A DNA stretch of 64,000 bases from Ferrimonas marina (GTDB lineage: Bacteria > Pseudomonadota > Gammaproteobacteria > Enterobacterales > Shewanellaceae): NCBI RefSeq assembly GCF_900129905.1, contig NZ_FQXG01000007.1, positions 1 to 64,000 on the forward strand. The letters are read 5' to 3'. This document shows, piece after piece, positions 46,172 through 56,578 of this stretch. Both the position numbers and the translations under genes were made by a program. Each line of letters opens with the position of its first letter. Positions within the stretch are counted from its first letter, which is position 1. The notes under the pieces are model-generated. The model had not been told where the DNA came from. It ran no database searches and worked only from the letters and a program-made list of their open reading frames with translations.

Positions 46172-47303
46172 CTTCGCTCTTCTCTTTTACTGTAAATCCG
46201 AGTTGCGCCAACCGCTTCGCTTGGGAAGGGTCAGCGATGTATAAGGTTTGCGCGCTGAACTCTCGGCGCGCCAGGTTGGCCTTGCGTCGTCGATCAAAGC
46301 CATCAGGCAATGCTGCCCGGAACAACCGGTCTTCCGCCGCCAGGTCATAGACGCCACTCATCAGGCTCAGCAGCTCGGTCTGGTCCAGCTTGGACTCAAT
46401 CTGCTGGGCCGGCAGTGGGCTGTCCGGCAGCAAACTGGCCAAGGCCGGGGTTTGCTGCGGTTGTTGTTTCTGCTGCATCAGCGCCCGGTGCAGCATCTGG
46501 CTGCCCCGGATCTTGCCCTCGCGGGAGTAGCCGGCGATGTGGGCAGTGGCAATCTCCGCCAGCGCCACCAAATCGGCCAGGGGGTGGGGCTCATTGGCCC
46601 ACACATCCAGCACCAGTTTAAGGTCCGGACGCTTCCGCTTGACTCGAACCAGGGCTGGGTTATCAATCACTTCCCCGCGGCAGGCGTTGACCAGCCAAGC
46701 CCCCGATTTGAGCATGCCCAGGCGGGCTTCATCAAGCAGATTGACGGTGGCGCCCTGCCCTTCGGTTATTAAGGGGACATGCAGGGTTATGACATCACAC
46801 TCTGCCAACAGGGTATCCAACTCATGCCAGGTTCCCGCCGCCCTCTGCGCCGCTTTGGGCGGATCGCAACACAGCACCTCTATCCCCAAGGCCTGCAACC
46901 GACGGGCCACCGCGCTGCCGGTGTTGCCCAGCCCCACCACGCCGACGCGGCGCTGGCTCAGCTCGACACCCTGACGCTGGGCCAGCAGTAGCAAAGCGGT
47001 GAGTACGTACTCACCCACTGCTTCGGCGTTGCAGCCCGGGGCGTTGCTCCAGGGGATACCGCGACGGGCCAGGGCAGCGGTATCCAGGTGGTCGGTACCT
47101 ATGGTGGCGGTGCCGACAAAGCGCAGCTTCGGGGCCGCACGCAGCAAGGCCTCGTCTACCTTGGTTACCGACCGCACCAGCAGAGCGTCAGCATCCGCCA
47201 CCTGCTCTGGGCCGATGTCGCGCCCGGGCAGGGAGGTGATGCTGCCGAGGGAAGCGAACAGCGGCTCCAGCGCCGCCATGTTCTCGTCCGCGACGATCTT
47301 CAT
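46161..47303 (-). CDS. pdxB: Erythronate-4-phosphate dehydrogenase
   Basis: A 380-residue D-2-hydroxyacid dehydrogenase of pyridoxal phosphate synthesis. The NAD site VGVVGLGNTGSAVARRL lies near 122-138. The catalytic Arg-Glu-His set is represented by NACRGEVIDN and the ATAHIAGYSREGK stretch (about 250-262). The C-terminal DUF3410 dimerisation domain of PdxB is present. It heads the pdxB-asd-fimV series. Confidence 0.96.
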   Translation of the reverse strand: MKIVADENMAALEPLFASLGSITSLPGRDIGPEQVADADALLVRSVTKVDEALLRAAPKLRFVGTATIGTDHLDTAALARRGIPWSNAPGCNAEAVGEYVLTALLLLAQRQGVELSQRRVGVVGLGNTGSAVARRLQALGIEVLCCDPPKAAQRAAGTWHELDTLLAECDVITLHVPLITEGQGATVNLLDEARLGMLKSGAWLVNACRGEVIDNPALVRVKRKRPDLKLVLDVWANEPHPLADLVALAEIATAHIAGYSREGKIRGSQMLHRALMQQKQQPQQTPALASLLPDSPLPAQQIESKLDQTELLSLMSGVYDLAAEDRLFRAALPDGFDRRRKANLARREFSAQTLYIADPSQAKRLAQLGFTVKEKSEDGV

Positions 47304-47397
47304 CCGTTGTCGTCTACCTGTTGGGTCAAAACCGCCAGTTTACCCGAATCGGGATCCCCGACCCAGCCCCCATCGCTGAGGGTTTGAGCCTGAAACG

Positions 47398-47428
47398 AAA
47401 AAAGCCCGGCATGTTGCCATGCCGGGCT
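47398..47428 (-). terminator. Intrinsic terminator of fabB
   Basis: The 11-bp stem AGCCCGGCATG/CATGCCGGGCT with a 4-nt loop is followed by six U residues on the minus strand, 17 nt past the fabB stop. Confidence 0.9.
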
Positions 47429-47445
47429 CATCAGTACGGTGCCAA

Positions 47446-48669
47446 TTACTTCAGTTTGCTGAAGATCAGGGCCGCGTTGGTGCCGCCGAAGCCGAAGCTG
47501 TTGCTCATCACCGTGGTCAGCGCCTTGTCCTGACGCTCGGTGACGATGGGCAGACCTTGTGCTTCCTCATCCAGGTTGGCCACGTTGATGCTGGGGGCAA
47601 CAAAGCCATGCTCCAGCATCAGCAGGCTGTAGATCGCCTCGTGCACGCCCGCCGCGCCCAGGGCGTGGCCGGTCATCGCCTTGGTGGCGCTGATCATCGG
47701 CGGCTTGTCGCCAAAGGTTTCACGGATGGCACCCAGCTCACGGGTGTCGCCCACCGGGGTGGAGGTGCCGTGGGTGTTGAGGTATTCCACCTCACCGGCG
47801 CCGGCGGCTTCCGCCTGAGCCAGGGCCTGCTTCATGCAGCGTACCGCGCCCTCACCGGACGGGGCCACCATGTCGTAGCCATCGGAGTTGGCACCGTAGC
47901 CGACGATCTCGGCGTAGATCTTAGCGCCACGAGCCAGGGCGTGTTCCAGCTCTTCCACTACCACCATGCCGCCACCGCCGGAGATGACAAAGCCATCCCG
48001 GTCGGCGTCGTAGGTACGTGATGCCTGGGTCGGGTCCTCGTTGTACTTGGTGGACAGTGCGCCCATGCCGTCGAAGCCCATCGCCAAGGTCCAGTGCAGT
48101 TCCTCAGAGCCACCGGCAAAGACGATGTCCTGCTTACCCAGCTGGATCTGCTCCACCGCGTTACCGATGCAGTGGGCACTGGTGGCACAGGCGGAGCTGA
48201 TGGAGTAGTTCACCCCTTTGATCTTAAATGGAGTCGCCAGACAGGCGGAGGCGGTGGAGGACATGATCCGCGGTACCAGATATGGACCGATGCGGCGCAC
48301 GCCCTTCTCACGCAGGGTGTCGGCCGCGTTCACCTGGTTCAGGGAGGAGGCTCCACCGGTGCCGGCGATGATGCCAGTGCGCTCATTGCTGACCTGGTCT
48401 TCGCTCAGGCCAGAATCCTCAATCGCTTGCTGCATCGCCAGGTAGGCGTAGGCCGCGGCGTCGCCCATAAAGCGCATCACCTTGCGGTCAATGTGTTCAG
48501 CAGGGTTGATCTTCAGATCGCCCCAGACGCGGCTGCGCAGCCCCATCTGTTCAAACTGTTCGGAATAGTTCAGGCCGCTCTTCCCTGCACGCAGGGCCGC
48601 GGTGACCTCTTCGGCGTTGTTACCGATGCTCGAAACCACCCCGATCCCGGTAATGACCGCTCTTTTCAT
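47446..48669 (-). CDS. fabB: 3-oxoacyl-[ACP] synthase I
   Basis: A 407-residue condensing enzyme of fatty-acid elongation, required for unsaturated fatty acids. The start at 48669 gives [18 protein letters not shown]; the frame is open 52 codons upstream without homology. The active-site Cys161 is in [10 protein letters not shown], and the two histidines are in [11 protein letters not shown] and [14 protein letters not shown]. It is divergent from mnmC, as in E. coli. Confidence 0.97.
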   Translation of the reverse strand: MKRAVITGIGVVSSIGNNAEEVTAALRAGKSGLNYSEQFEQMGLRSRVWGDLKINPAEHIDRKVMRFMGDAAAYAYLAMQQAIEDSGLSEDQVSNERTGIIAGTGGASSLNQVNAADTLREKGVRRIGPYLVPRIMSSTASACLATPFKIKGVNYSISSACATSAHCIGNAVEQIQLGKQDIVFAGGSEELHWTLAMGFDGMGALSTKYNEDPTQASRTYDADRDGFVISGGGGMVVVEELEHALARGAKIYAEIVGYGANSDGYDMVAPSGEGAVRCMKQALAQAEAAGAGEVEYLNTHGTSTPVGDTRELGAIRETFGDKPPMISATKAMTGHALGAAGVHEAIYSLLMLEHGFVAPSINVANLDEEAQGLPIVTERQDKALTTVMSNSFGFGGTNAALIFSKLK

Positions 48670-48799
48670 CTCTGTCGTCCTATCTGTGTGTAGACTCATT
48701 TCAACCGCGGCTATGTTAGCGCGAAGCCATGGCCAAACTGGTCGGCTTTCCCAAGTTGGCGGTAGAATACCATCCAAGTTCTGTGTTTTGAGTGCAATT

Positions 48800-50731
48800 G
48801 TGAGCCAACTGACCCACCCCAGCATCGACTGGTCTGATCCCGGTGCGCCGATCTCCGTCGAGTTCGACGACGTCTATTACTCTACCACCAACGGCGTCGC
48901 AGAAACCGAGTACGTATTCCTGCGCCCCAACGGGCTGCCACAACGCTGGCTCAGCCATCCCCGCGGCCATTTCGCGGTGGCAGAAACCGGGTTTGGAACC
49001 GGATTAAACCTGCTGGTCTTGTGGCATCAGCTCCGGCAGTTTGCTCAACGCTCTGACTCTGGCAATTCGCTTCGCCTTCACTTTGTCAGCTTCGAAAAAT
49101 ACCCGCTAACCGTCACCGATCTGGCCCGTTCTCACCGACAATGGCCGCAATTTGCCGATTTAGCGCAACAGCTTCGGAACGCTTACCCCATTGCGACCCA
49201 AGGCTGCCACCGCCTGGTGCTGGACCAGGGCCGGGTGACGGTGGATCTCTGGTTTGGTGATGCCCTCGACACTCTCCCACAAGTCGATGCGGGACCAAAC
49301 GGCGTCTTCGATGCCTGGTTTCTAGATGGTTTTACCCCCAGTAAAAACCCCCAGATGTGGCAGCCAGAGCTTTACCAACAGATGGCACGTCTGTCTCGGC
49401 CCGATGCCACTTACGCCACGTTCACCTCGGCGGGTCATGTGCGACGGGGACTGGAAGCCGTTGGTTTCAGCGTGAACAAACTACCCGGCTACGGCCTGAA
49501 GCGGGAGATGATCCACGGTCAACTGCCCGGTGAGGCGTCGCCGATGTCCCAGCCGTCGCATGTCGCGGTGGTTGGTGCCGGGGTGGCCGGTGCCAGCACA
49601 GCCCTTGCGCTATGCCGCCGGGGCATTGCGGTCAACCTCTACTGCCAGGATCCTAAGCCGGCTCAGGGGGCGTCTGGCAATCGCCAGGGCGCGCTCTATC
49701 CGCTGCTCAACGCCAGCGACGATGGCCTGGCCCGCTTCTACAGCCAGGCCTTCCCGCTGGCGCGCCAACAACTGCTGCAACTAGCTGAGTGTCGTCAGGT
49801 CGATCATGCCCTGTGCGGGGTGGTACAGCTGCCGGTGGATGACAAGAGCAGCAACAAGCTGAAGAAGGTAAGTGAGGCGGGCTTCCCGCTGGAGCTGGTA
49901 CATGCGGTGGATGCCGAGCAGGCGACGCAGATCGCTGATCTGCCACTGGACCGGGGTGGCGTCTACTACCCGTTGGGCGGCTGGCTCTGCCCGGCGCAAC
50001 TGACTCAGGCGATGCTGGATGAGGCGGAGGCGACCGGCCTGCTCACCCTGCAGCCGGAGCACCGCTTGACCCAGCTGCAGCGCAACGACAGCGGCTGGCA
50101 GCTGCAGTTTGAACAGCAGAGGTCAGTACAGGCAGAGAGCGTGGTGTTGGCGACGGGTGTAGGAACCACGGCGCTGGAGGCCACTGCGGCACTGCCCTTG
50201 AATCCCGTCCGGGGGCAGATCGCCTACCCCAGCGCCCAGGGGGAGCTGGCCTCGCTTAAATCGGTGATCTGCGCCGACGGCTACCTGGTGCCCAGCCAGG
50301 ACGGTCGGGTCACCTGCGGTGCCAGCTTTGGCCGCGGGGATGCAGACGACAGCATCAAGGCGGAGGACTACCAGGAGATTGGCCAGCGCATGGCCCGCAG
50401 CTTCGCCGGGCTGCCCTGGTTGCCGGCGCTGGCGCCAGAGCACTACGACCAGGGCCGGGCGGCAGTGCGCGCCACGGTGCGAGATCACCTGCCGTTGGTG
50501 GGGCCGGTACCGCAGTGGGACCATGGGGATTCCCTACCCGTGGCTCACCAGCCTGGGCTGCATCTGCTGACGGGCCTGGGCTCCCGCGGGCTTTGCTCTG
50601 CTGCGCTCTGTGCCGAGCTGTTGGCCAGCCAGCTGTGCGACGAGCCCAGGCCGCTGAGCCTGAGCGATCAGGCCAACCTGGCACCGGATCGCTTCGAACG
50701 CCGAGCCCGCGCCAAGGCGCAGAAGCGCTAG
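48800..50731 (+). CDS. mnmC: Bifunctional tRNA mnm5s2U biosynthesis protein MnmC
   Basis: A 643-residue two-domain enzyme that finishes the 5-methylaminomethyl-2-thiouridine wobble base. The N-terminal part (about 1-240) is an S-adenosylmethionine methyltransferase with [11 protein letters not shown]. The C-terminal part is an FAD oxidase with the dinucleotide motif [19 protein letters not shown] (about 255-273). GTG 48800 is chosen with GAG 7 nt upstream; TTG 48788 is an in-frame alternative. It is divergent from fabB. Confidence 0.94.
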   Translation: MSQLTHPSIDWSDPGAPISVEFDDVYYSTTNGVAETEYVFLRPNGLPQRWLSHPRGHFAVAETGFGTGLNLLVLWHQLRQFAQRSDSGNSLRLHFVSFEKYPLTVTDLARSHRQWPQFADLAQQLRNAYPIATQGCHRLVLDQGRVTVDLWFGDALDTLPQVDAGPNGVFDAWFLDGFTPSKNPQMWQPELYQQMARLSRPDATYATFTSAGHVRRGLEAVGFSVNKLPGYGLKREMIHGQLPGEASPMSQPSHVAVVGAGVAGASTALALCRRGIAVNLYCQDPKPAQGASGNRQGALYPLLNASDDGLARFYSQAFPLARQQLLQLAECRQVDHALCGVVQLPVDDKSSNKLKKVSEAGFPLELVHAVDAEQATQIADLPLDRGGVYYPLGGWLCPAQLTQAMLDEAEATGLLTLQPEHRLTQLQRNDSGWQLQFEQQRSVQAESVVLATGVGTTALEATAALPLNPVRGQIAYPSAQGELASLKSVICADGYLVPSQDGRVTCGASFGRGDADDSIKAEDYQEIGQRMARSFAGLPWLPALAPEHYDQGRAAVRATVRDHLPLVGPVPQWDHGDSLPVAHQPGLHLLTGLGSRGLCSAALCAELLASQLCDEPRPLSLSDQANLAPDRFERRARAKAQKR

Positions 50732-50751
50732 CTGCCGCATTCAGCGCTAAC

Positions 50752-50787
50752 AAAAAGCCCCGCACACTGGCTACCAGCGTGCGGGGC
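50752..50787 (-). terminator. Terminator of the yfcL unit
   Basis: The stem GCCCCGCAC/GTGCGGGGC is followed on the minus strand by five U residues, 30 nt past the yfcL stop. It also lies just after convergent mnmC. Confidence 0.85.
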
Positions 50788-50816
50788 GTTGGTGTTCTCG
50801 CCGATGTAGAGACGGC

Positions 50817-51086
50817 TCAGTGCAGCAGGCGCTGCTCCAATTGGCTCCAGGCGTGCTGGATCAGAGCCAGATCATCCGGTGCCAGCTCGGTGCGGGCCTG
50901 GGCCAAGCGTTCGCTCATCTGCGCCTGCAGCTGGGTCAACTGCGGCTGCGTCTCCTGCTCCAGCTCAGACAGCACCACGGCAAAATGGCCCTGCAGGTAG
51001 CCGCTGGCAAACACCTCATCGTCACTGCCTTGCTCCAGCAGTTCCGCCACCCACTGATGGCAAATCTCGTCCCAACGCTCCAGCAT
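50817..51086 (-). CDS. yfcL: YfcL family protein
   Basis: An 89-residue helical cytoplasmic protein of the YfcL family. The conserved core DDEVFASGYLQGHFAVVLSELE lies at about residues 23-44. In E. coli yfcL also lies beside mnmC and epmC. Function is unknown. It starts 2 nt after the ATP-NAD kinase-like gene ends, so they form one unit. Confidence 0.9.
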   Translation of the reverse strand: MLERWDEICHQWVAELLEQGSDDEVFASGYLQGHFAVVLSELEQETQPQLTQLQAQMSERLAQARTELAPDDLALIQHAWSQLEQRLLH

Positions 51087-51088
51087 GG

Positions 51089-52213
51089 TTACTCCTCGAA
51101 ATCCGACAAATCGGCCAGGGGATACAACACCGCATCCCGGTAGCCGGTAATGATCTTGTAATGGCCCGACAGGGCCCTATCTAATTCGGCGTCGCCGGTG
51201 TCCGCCACCATGGGTCGACCCGTCAACGCCTCCAATTTGCTCTTGCTGGCCACCAGCACCAGGTTGTCCCGGCCGATGGCCCGAATGACCGCGGGGCTCA
51301 GCTGTTGATTACCCCGGCCAAACAGATGGCCCTGACCGCCAATCAGGGTCAGCACCAGCTTGGTGGGCACCTCACGGACCGCCGCCAGCAGCTGTGCCTC
51401 GGTCAGGTCCTGTGCCAGCAGCTGTTGATCGCGGATCAGATCCACCCCCAGCAGGGTGTTATCCAGCCCAAGCTGATCCATGATGGCGGCCACGGTGGAG
51501 CCGGAGCCCATCACGTATTGCCAGTCAGGATCCATCGACTCGGTCAGCTCGGCGGCGATGTCATCCAGCACCAGCTCTTCGCTCTCTTGGCCGCCCATCT
51601 TGACCGCCTGAACGTAGCGCAGCGCCTCTGGCACCAGCATCTCGCCGTAGTAGCGTGCTCGCACCTGCCCCTGGCGAAAGGCGACCTCGTCGATGTCGCG
51701 CACCTCACCCTCGGTGACACTCAGCAGCTCGCCACGCACCATCTGGGCCGCTACTTTACCACTGGCGGTGGGGCTGATCCCATACACCCCGGAGTGGATC
51801 TTCACCCCGGCGGGCACCCCTAGTACCGGGATCCGCTGTCCCACCTCGGCACAGAGATCCCGGGCGGTGCCATCGCCGCCGGCAAACAGGATAAGGTCCA
51901 CCTGCTGCTCCAGCATCGCCCGGGCCAATGCCCGGGTATCCTTGGCGTCTGTTGGTTGACTGGCGTGATGCAATAGCTCTGTATCAAGGCCCAATTGCTG
52001 CGCCAGGTCCTGGCCCAGCACACCGGAGCCGGTATACACCCGAAGACGCTGGGCCAGCGGCAGCAACTCGGTCAATGCAGTGCGCATCCGCTGCGGCGCC
52101 TTGGGCTGTGCGCCCAATGCCATGGCCTGCTCGGCCACACCGTCGGAGCCTTTCAGGGCAACCGTGCCCCCCAGCCCCGCCAAGGGATTGATGATCAGGC
52201 CCAGCTTGAACAT
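51089..52213 (-). CDS. ATP-NAD kinase-family protein (COG3199)
   Basis: A 374-residue protein of the NAD kinase-like fold family. LIINPLAGLGG (about 6-16) and the GGDGTARDL motif (about 112-120) are the nucleotide-binding signature of the diacylglycerol/NAD kinase superfamily. Some members neighbour acetoin-catabolism genes (AcoX); no such genes are here. The substrate is unknown. It overlaps the end of epmC by 19 bp and is followed by yfcL, forming one transcript with both. Confidence 0.85.
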   Translation of the reverse strand: MFKLGLIINPLAGLGGTVALKGSDGVAEQAMALGAQPKAPQRMRTALTELLPLAQRLRVYTGSGVLGQDLAQQLGLDTELLHHASQPTDAKDTRALARAMLEQQVDLILFAGGDGTARDLCAEVGQRIPVLGVPAGVKIHSGVYGISPTASGKVAAQMVRGELLSVTEGEVRDIDEVAFRQGQVRARYYGEMLVPEALRYVQAVKMGGQESEELVLDDIAAELTESMDPDWQYVMGSGSTVAAIMDQLGLDNTLLGVDLIRDQQLLAQDLTEAQLLAAVREVPTKLVLTLIGGQGHLFGRGNQQLSPAVIRAIGRDNLVLVASKSKLEALTGRPMVADTGDAELDRALSGHYKIITGYRDAVLYPLADLSDFEE

Positions 52214-52743
52214 AACTGCGCTTCACTCCATGAAAAGTCGTCTTTGGATGGTGCTGGCAGGGCGAAATGCCGACACAGATCCTGCCCAAGGGCCTGTGCC
52301 CGGGGCGGCCAGCCGCGCTCGATGTAGGCCAGCGCCGCTGCCTGCACTGCCCTGCGAAAGCCGGGTCGGTCGGTCTCGATGGCCAGGTTATCGGCACTGA
52401 CATCAAACACCCGACCGCAGCACAGGCTCAGGTACCACTCGATCGCCTGGGGCTGAGCCTCCAGTCGCTCAAACTCCTGTTGGCGCTCGGCGCTGCGCTG
52501 GTCCGGCTCATACCAGTAGCCATAGTCCACCAACTGGCGACGCCGAGGGCCGGCCTGGCACCAGTGGGCCAGCTCATGCAGGGCACTGGCGGCAAAACCG
52601 TGGGCAAAGTAGATGCGATGGTAGGGGCAGGTATCATCCGCCGGCAGATAGAGCGGCTCGTCATCGCCAAACAGCAACCGGGTCTGGTGGGCTCGGCCCA
52701 GACCTTGATTAAACAGCCTGACCAGTTGTTTGGCGTCGATCAT
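52195..52743 (-). CDS. epmC: Elongation factor P hydroxylase EpmC
   Basis: A 182-residue protein of the YfcM/EpmC family, which hydroxylates the beta-lysyl-lysine of elongation factor P. The metal-binding motif SALHELAHWCQAG is at about residues 53-65, followed by DYGYWYEPD and the Glu in EFERLE. The E. coli order yfcL-epmC-aroC region is kept. It overlaps the end of the upstream MFS gene by 35 bp. The genes for EpmA, EpmB and EF-P are not in this window. Confidence 0.92.
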   Translation of the reverse strand: MIDAKQLVRLFNQGLGRAHQTRLLFGDDEPLYLPADDTCPYHRIYFAHGFAASALHELAHWCQAGPRRRQLVDYGYWYEPDQRSAERQQEFERLEAQPQAIEWYLSLCCGRVFDVSADNLAIETDRPGFRRAVQAAALAYIERGWPPRAQALGQDLCRHFALPAPSKDDFSWSEAQLCSSWA

Positions 52744-53899
52744 CTACCACCTTCATCAGTAACACCCCTATGGCAGCCAACCCGGCCGCCGCCGACGCCA
52801 ACCACCAGGTCTGGGTCGCACCGGCGCCATTGTGCCACATTACGCCGCTGAGGTAGGCCCCCAGCGCGCCGCCAACGCCGAAGCTCAGGCTGGCGTACAG
52901 GGCCTGGGCCTTGCTTTGATGGGCCGCGGCAAATCGCCGGTGCACCAGCTGAATGCTGCAGGCGTGGGTCAGGCCAAAGCTAAAGGCATGCAGCGAGGCC
53001 GCCAGCAACTGCCAACTCAAGCTTGCCCCGCCCTCGGCGGTCAAAGCCCAGCGCAGCGCGGCCAGCAGACAAGCCAGGCACAACAGAGTGGGCACCGACC
53101 AGCGCCGCAGCAGCCGCGGGGCCAGGGCAAAGATCCCGATCTCGGCGGTGACGCCCAGGGCCACCAGGGCACCCGCGACCCCCTCGCTGAAACCCAGCCC
53201 TTTGAGATAAAGCACATAGAAGGTGTAGAAGGGGCCATGGCTGGCCTGGATCAGCATCGCCGACAGCAAAAACAGCCATACAGGTGGCTGGCGCAGGGTC
53301 TGCCAAAGCCCCTGCCCATCGGGTTGACGCTCTGATGGCGGGGTTGGGGATTCGCGCAGCAGCCAGCAGGCGCTGATCAGCAACAGAAATACCGCGCTGC
53401 CGAGCCAGGGGAAGTGGCCGGGGCCGGCCTGGGCAAACCACCAGCCGGCGCCGGTGACCATCAGGATGTAGCCGAAGCTGCCAAAGCTGCGCAGGGTGCC
53501 GTAGCGCTCGGTCTGGCCGGAGAGATGGGACAGGGTCACCACCTCAAGCTGGGCCAGGATGGCGTTCCAGAAGAAGGTGAACAGTGCCATCACCAGCGCC
53601 AGGGTCCAAAAGCCCTCGGCCCAGTGCATGGCCAAGAAGACCCCGCCGGCCACGGTCGCCCCCCAGCGGATCACCGCGACCCGGCGACCGGTATGATCCG
53701 CCAGGGCGGCCCAAAGATTGGGCGCCAGGATCCGGGTAGCAAACAGGATGGCCAGCAGTTGACCGATGGCCAGGGAATCGAGACCCAGGTGGTCGAGGTA
53801 GAGCCCCAGGTAGGGTACCAACAGACCTAAGGTGGCAAAGAACGCCAGGTAGCAAGCCGCCAGGACCTGGCCCTGGCGGCTCAGCAGGGGGTGTTGCAT
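52709..53899 (-). CDS. MFS transporter of the HcaT/YcaD-like type
   Basis: A 396-residue major facilitator with about twelve membrane segments, resembling the 3-phenylpropionate transporter HcaT subgroup. The start MQHPLLSRQGQV at 53899 comes 2 nt after the aroC stop. The loop motif ALADHTGRRVAVIRWG (about residues 63-78) is the MFS A-motif region. The substrate cannot be judged from sequence. The gene lies between aroC and epmC and overlaps epmC by 35 bp. Confidence 0.87.
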   Translation of the reverse strand: MQHPLLSRQGQVLAACYLAFFATLGLLVPYLGLYLDHLGLDSLAIGQLLAILFATRILAPNLWAALADHTGRRVAVIRWGATVAGGVFLAMHWAEGFWTLALVMALFTFFWNAILAQLEVVTLSHLSGQTERYGTLRSFGSFGYILMVTGAGWWFAQAGPGHFPWLGSAVFLLLISACWLLRESPTPPSERQPDGQGLWQTLRQPPVWLFLLSAMLIQASHGPFYTFYVLYLKGLGFSEGVAGALVALGVTAEIGIFALAPRLLRRWSVPTLLCLACLLAALRWALTAEGGASLSWQLLAASLHAFSFGLTHACSIQLVHRRFAAAHQSKAQALYASLSFGVGGALGAYLSGVMWHNGAGATQTWWLASAAAGLAAIGVLLMKVVDDRRQTTGQAV

Positions 53900-53901
53900 G
53901 A

Positions 53902-54999
53902 TCAATCGCGCATCGGCAGCACCGGGGTGTCTACCTGAACATCGCCGCACTGGGCCTTGTGGCGCAGCAGGTGGTCCATCAGTACGATGGCTACCATCGC
54001 CTCGACGATGGGCACGGCACGGATACCGACGCAGGGGTCGTGGCGGCCACGAGTCACCATCTCTACCGGCTTGCCGTGCACGTCGATGCTTTGGCCAGGC
54101 ACCATGATGGAGGAGGTGGGCTTGAATGCCACCTCGGCCACCAGCGGTTGGCCGGAGCTCAAACCGCCCAGCACGCCGCCGGCGTGATTGCTGGCAAAAC
54201 CATCCGGGTGCATCTCATCGCGATGCTCGGAGCCACGCTGGTTCACCACCTCGAAACCGTCGCCGATGGAGACCGCTTTGGCCGCGTTAATGCCCATTAG
54301 GGCATGGGCCAGATCCGCATCCAACCGGTCAAACACCGGTTCGCCCAAACCCACCGGCAGGCCGGTCGCCTCAACCCGCACCTTGGCCCCCACCGAGTCA
54401 CCGGCCTTTTTAAGCTCACGCATGAACTCATCCAGGCGCTCCAGGCCGTCCGGGTCTGGGAAGAAGAAGGGGTTTTGCTCCACCGTGTCCCACTGGAATT
54501 TGCTGGCGCGGATGGGACCGAGCTGATCGATACAGGCACGGATCTCGATGCCGCAGGCCTGACGCAGGTACTTCTTGGCAATGGCACCGGCGGCCACCCG
54601 CATGGCGGTTTCCCGGGCGCTGCTGCGCCCGCCACCGCGGTAGTCGCGATTGCCGTACTTGTGGTGATAGGTGTAGTCAGCGTGGCCCGGGCGGAACAGC
54701 TCGGCGATGGCGGAGTAATCCTTGCTGCGCTGATCTGTGTTCTCAATCAGCAAGCCGATGCTGGTGCCGGTGGTCTTACCCTCGAACACGCCGGACAGGA
54801 TCTTTACCTGGTCCGGCTCGCGGCGGGCGGTGGTGTAGCGGGAGCTGCCGGGGCGACGGCGATCCAGGTCCCCCTGCAGATCCGCCTCAGTCAACGCCAG
54901 CCCGGGAGGACAGCCGTCGACGATGGCCCCCAGGGCCGCGCCGTGGCTTTCGCCAAAGGTGGTGACAGAAAAACGCTTTCCAATGCTATTACCGGCCAT
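53902..54999 (-). CDS. aroC: Chorismate synthase
   Basis: A 365-residue enzyme of the last shikimate step, making chorismate with reduced FMN as cofactor. Signatures: [20 protein letters not shown] near the N-terminus (about 12-32), [16 protein letters not shown] (about 48-63) and [18 protein letters not shown] (about 123-140). Length is normal. It is downstream of prmB, 23 nt away, a conserved gammaproteobacterial order. Confidence 0.98.
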   Translation of the reverse strand: MAGNSIGKRFSVTTFGESHGAALGAIVDGCPPGLALTEADLQGDLDRRRPGSSRYTTARREPDQVKILSGVFEGKTTGTSIGLLIENTDQRSKDYSAIAELFRPGHADYTYHHKYGNRDYRGGGRSSARETAMRVAAGAIAKKYLRQACGIEIRACIDQLGPIRASKFQWDTVEQNPFFFPDPDGLERLDEFMRELKKAGDSVGAKVRVEATGLPVGLGEPVFDRLDADLAHALMGINAAKAVSIGDGFEVVNQRGSEHRDEMHPDGFASNHAGGVLGGLSSGQPLVAEVAFKPTSSIMVPGQSIDVHGKPVEMVTRGRHDPCVGIRAVPIVEAMVAIVLMDHLLRHKAQCGDVQVDTPVLPMRD

Positions 55000-55022
55000 G
55001 GCAGACGGGGTCCTCGTTGTTG

Positions 55023-55955
55023 TTATTTGTAGGGGGCAAAGTCCGCTTCCGCGGCCAGCAGTTGCTCCTTGCTGAGCATGAAAACGCCATGGCCACCACG
55101 CTCAAAATCGAGCCAGGTAAAGGGCACATTGGGGAACTGCTCCTGCAGCGCCACCATGGAGTTGCCCACCTCGACAAACAGCAGGCCCTCGTCGGTGAGG
55201 TGATCAGCGGCGTTGGCCAGGATGGAGCGGGTCAGCTCGAGGCCATCACGGCCAGAGGCCAGGCCCAGTTCCGGCTCATGGTGGAACTCATCGGGCAGAT
55301 CCGCCATGTCGTCCGCGTCCACGTAGGGCGGGTTGGAGACGATCAGGTCGTAACGCTGGCCCTTGAGCACGGCAAAGCCATCGGACTCAATGGGGTAAAC
55401 CCGGTTCAGTACGCCGTGGCGCTCGATGTTGATCTGGGCGACCTCCAACGCATCCGGGCTGATGTCCACCGCATCCACCTGGGCATCGGGGAAGGCATGA
55501 GCACAGGCGATGGCGATGCAGCCGGAGCCGGTGCACAGATCCAGCACATGGTTGACCGGCTTGTTGTAGAGCCAGGGGTTGAAGCCGTTTTCAATCAGCT
55601 CGGCAAAGGGGCTGCGCGGCACCAGCACGCGCTCATCAACGAAGAACTCGTGACCGGCGAACCAGGCGCTGTTGGTCAGGTAGGGCACTGGCACCCGCTC
55701 TCGCACCCGGCGGATCACCAGCTCGACGATGCGATGCTTTTCACTGCTAAGCAAGCGGGCATTGCGCACCTGGCCACCCAGCTCCAGCGGCAGGTGCAGG
55801 GTGTGCATGATCAGCGCCACCGCCTCATCCCAGGGGTTGTCGGTGCCGTGGCCGTAGTAGATGTCGGCCGCATTGAACCGGCTGACGCACCAACGCAGCA
55901 TGTCATCGATGGTATGAAGCTCGTTGACCGCTTCATCAATAAAGATTTTTTCCAC
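55023..55955 (-). CDS. prmB: 50S ribosomal protein L3 N5-glutamine methyltransferase
   Basis: A 310-residue methyltransferase. An N-terminal helical domain precedes the SAM-binding core with [16 protein letters not shown] (about 133-148) and the substrate motif SNPPYVD (about 200-206), which is the NPPY motif of N5-glutamine methyltransferases. PrmB, unlike PrmC, modifies Gln150 of L3. It precedes aroC and is divergent from smrB, as in many gammaproteobacteria. Confidence 0.95.
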   Translation of the reverse strand: MEKIFIDEAVNELHTIDDMLRWCVSRFNAADIYYGHGTDNPWDEAVALIMHTLHLPLELGGQVRNARLLSSEKHRIVELVIRRVRERVPVPYLTNSAWFAGHEFFVDERVLVPRSPFAELIENGFNPWLYNKPVNHVLDLCTGSGCIAIACAHAFPDAQVDAVDISPDALEVAQINIERHGVLNRVYPIESDGFAVLKGQRYDLIVSNPPYVDADDMADLPDEFHHEPELGLASGRDGLELTRSILANAADHLTDEGLLFVEVGNSMVALQEQFPNVPFTWLDFERGGHGVFMLSKEQLLAAEADFAPYK

Positions 55956-56044
55956 TGGGGGGCTTCCTCATTCAATCCGACGCTCATTCTACCCAAAGGG
56001 GAGAAGCGTTCCTATTCCTATCCGCTTCGGCGTAAAATGTCGGG

Positions 56045-56578
56045 ATGAACAAATCCGATCCCAACCAATGCGACGATTTTGACCTGTTCCGCCAAAGCAT
56101 GGAGGGGGTGCGCCCCCTCCAGCAAGATCAGGTGAATCATAAGCCAAAGGTGCCGACGCCGGACAAAACCCGGGTCAAACAACAGCGCAAGCTGGCCGAC
56201 CACTACTTTTCGGACAGCTACCAGCCGGCCCTGCCCGAAGAGGGCCCGATGCGTTATGTCCGCGAGGGTGCCGATCCGTACGCCGCCAAGCAGCTGCGCC
56301 GGGGCGACTACAGCCCGGAATTGCTGCTCGATCTGCATGGCCACACCCAGGCCGAGGCCCGTCATGAGTTGATCGCACTGATCGATGCCTGCAAGCGTCA
56401 ACAGGTGCCCTGTGCCAGCGTGATGCATGGCCTCGGCACCGGTGTGCTCAAACAGAGGGTGCCGGCCTGGTTGAGCCAGCACCCGGACGTGCTGGCCTTT
56501 CATCAGGCGCCTTTGGAGTGGGGGGGCGACGGTGCCCTGCTGATTTTGGTGGACGTGGGAGAAGCGGCTAAGCGTTAG
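56045..56578 (+). CDS. smrB: Endonuclease SmrB (Smr domain)
   Basis: A 177-residue protein with a C-terminal Smr domain. It carries the motifs LDLHGHTQAEARHEL (about residues 94-108) and VMHGLGTGVLKQRVPAWL (about 127-144), then GALLILV. SmrB cleaves mRNA between collided ribosomes and feeds ribosome rescue. Its stop overlaps that of convergent sixA by a few bases. It is divergent from prmB. Confidence 0.95.
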   Translation: MNKSDPNQCDDFDLFRQSMEGVRPLQQDQVNHKPKVPTPDKTRVKQQRKLADHYFSDSYQPALPEEGPMRYVREGADPYAAKQLRRGDYSPELLLDLHGHTQAEARHELIALIDACKRQQVPCASVMHGLGTGVLKQRVPAWLSQHPDVLAFHQAPLEWGGDGALLILVDVGEAAKR

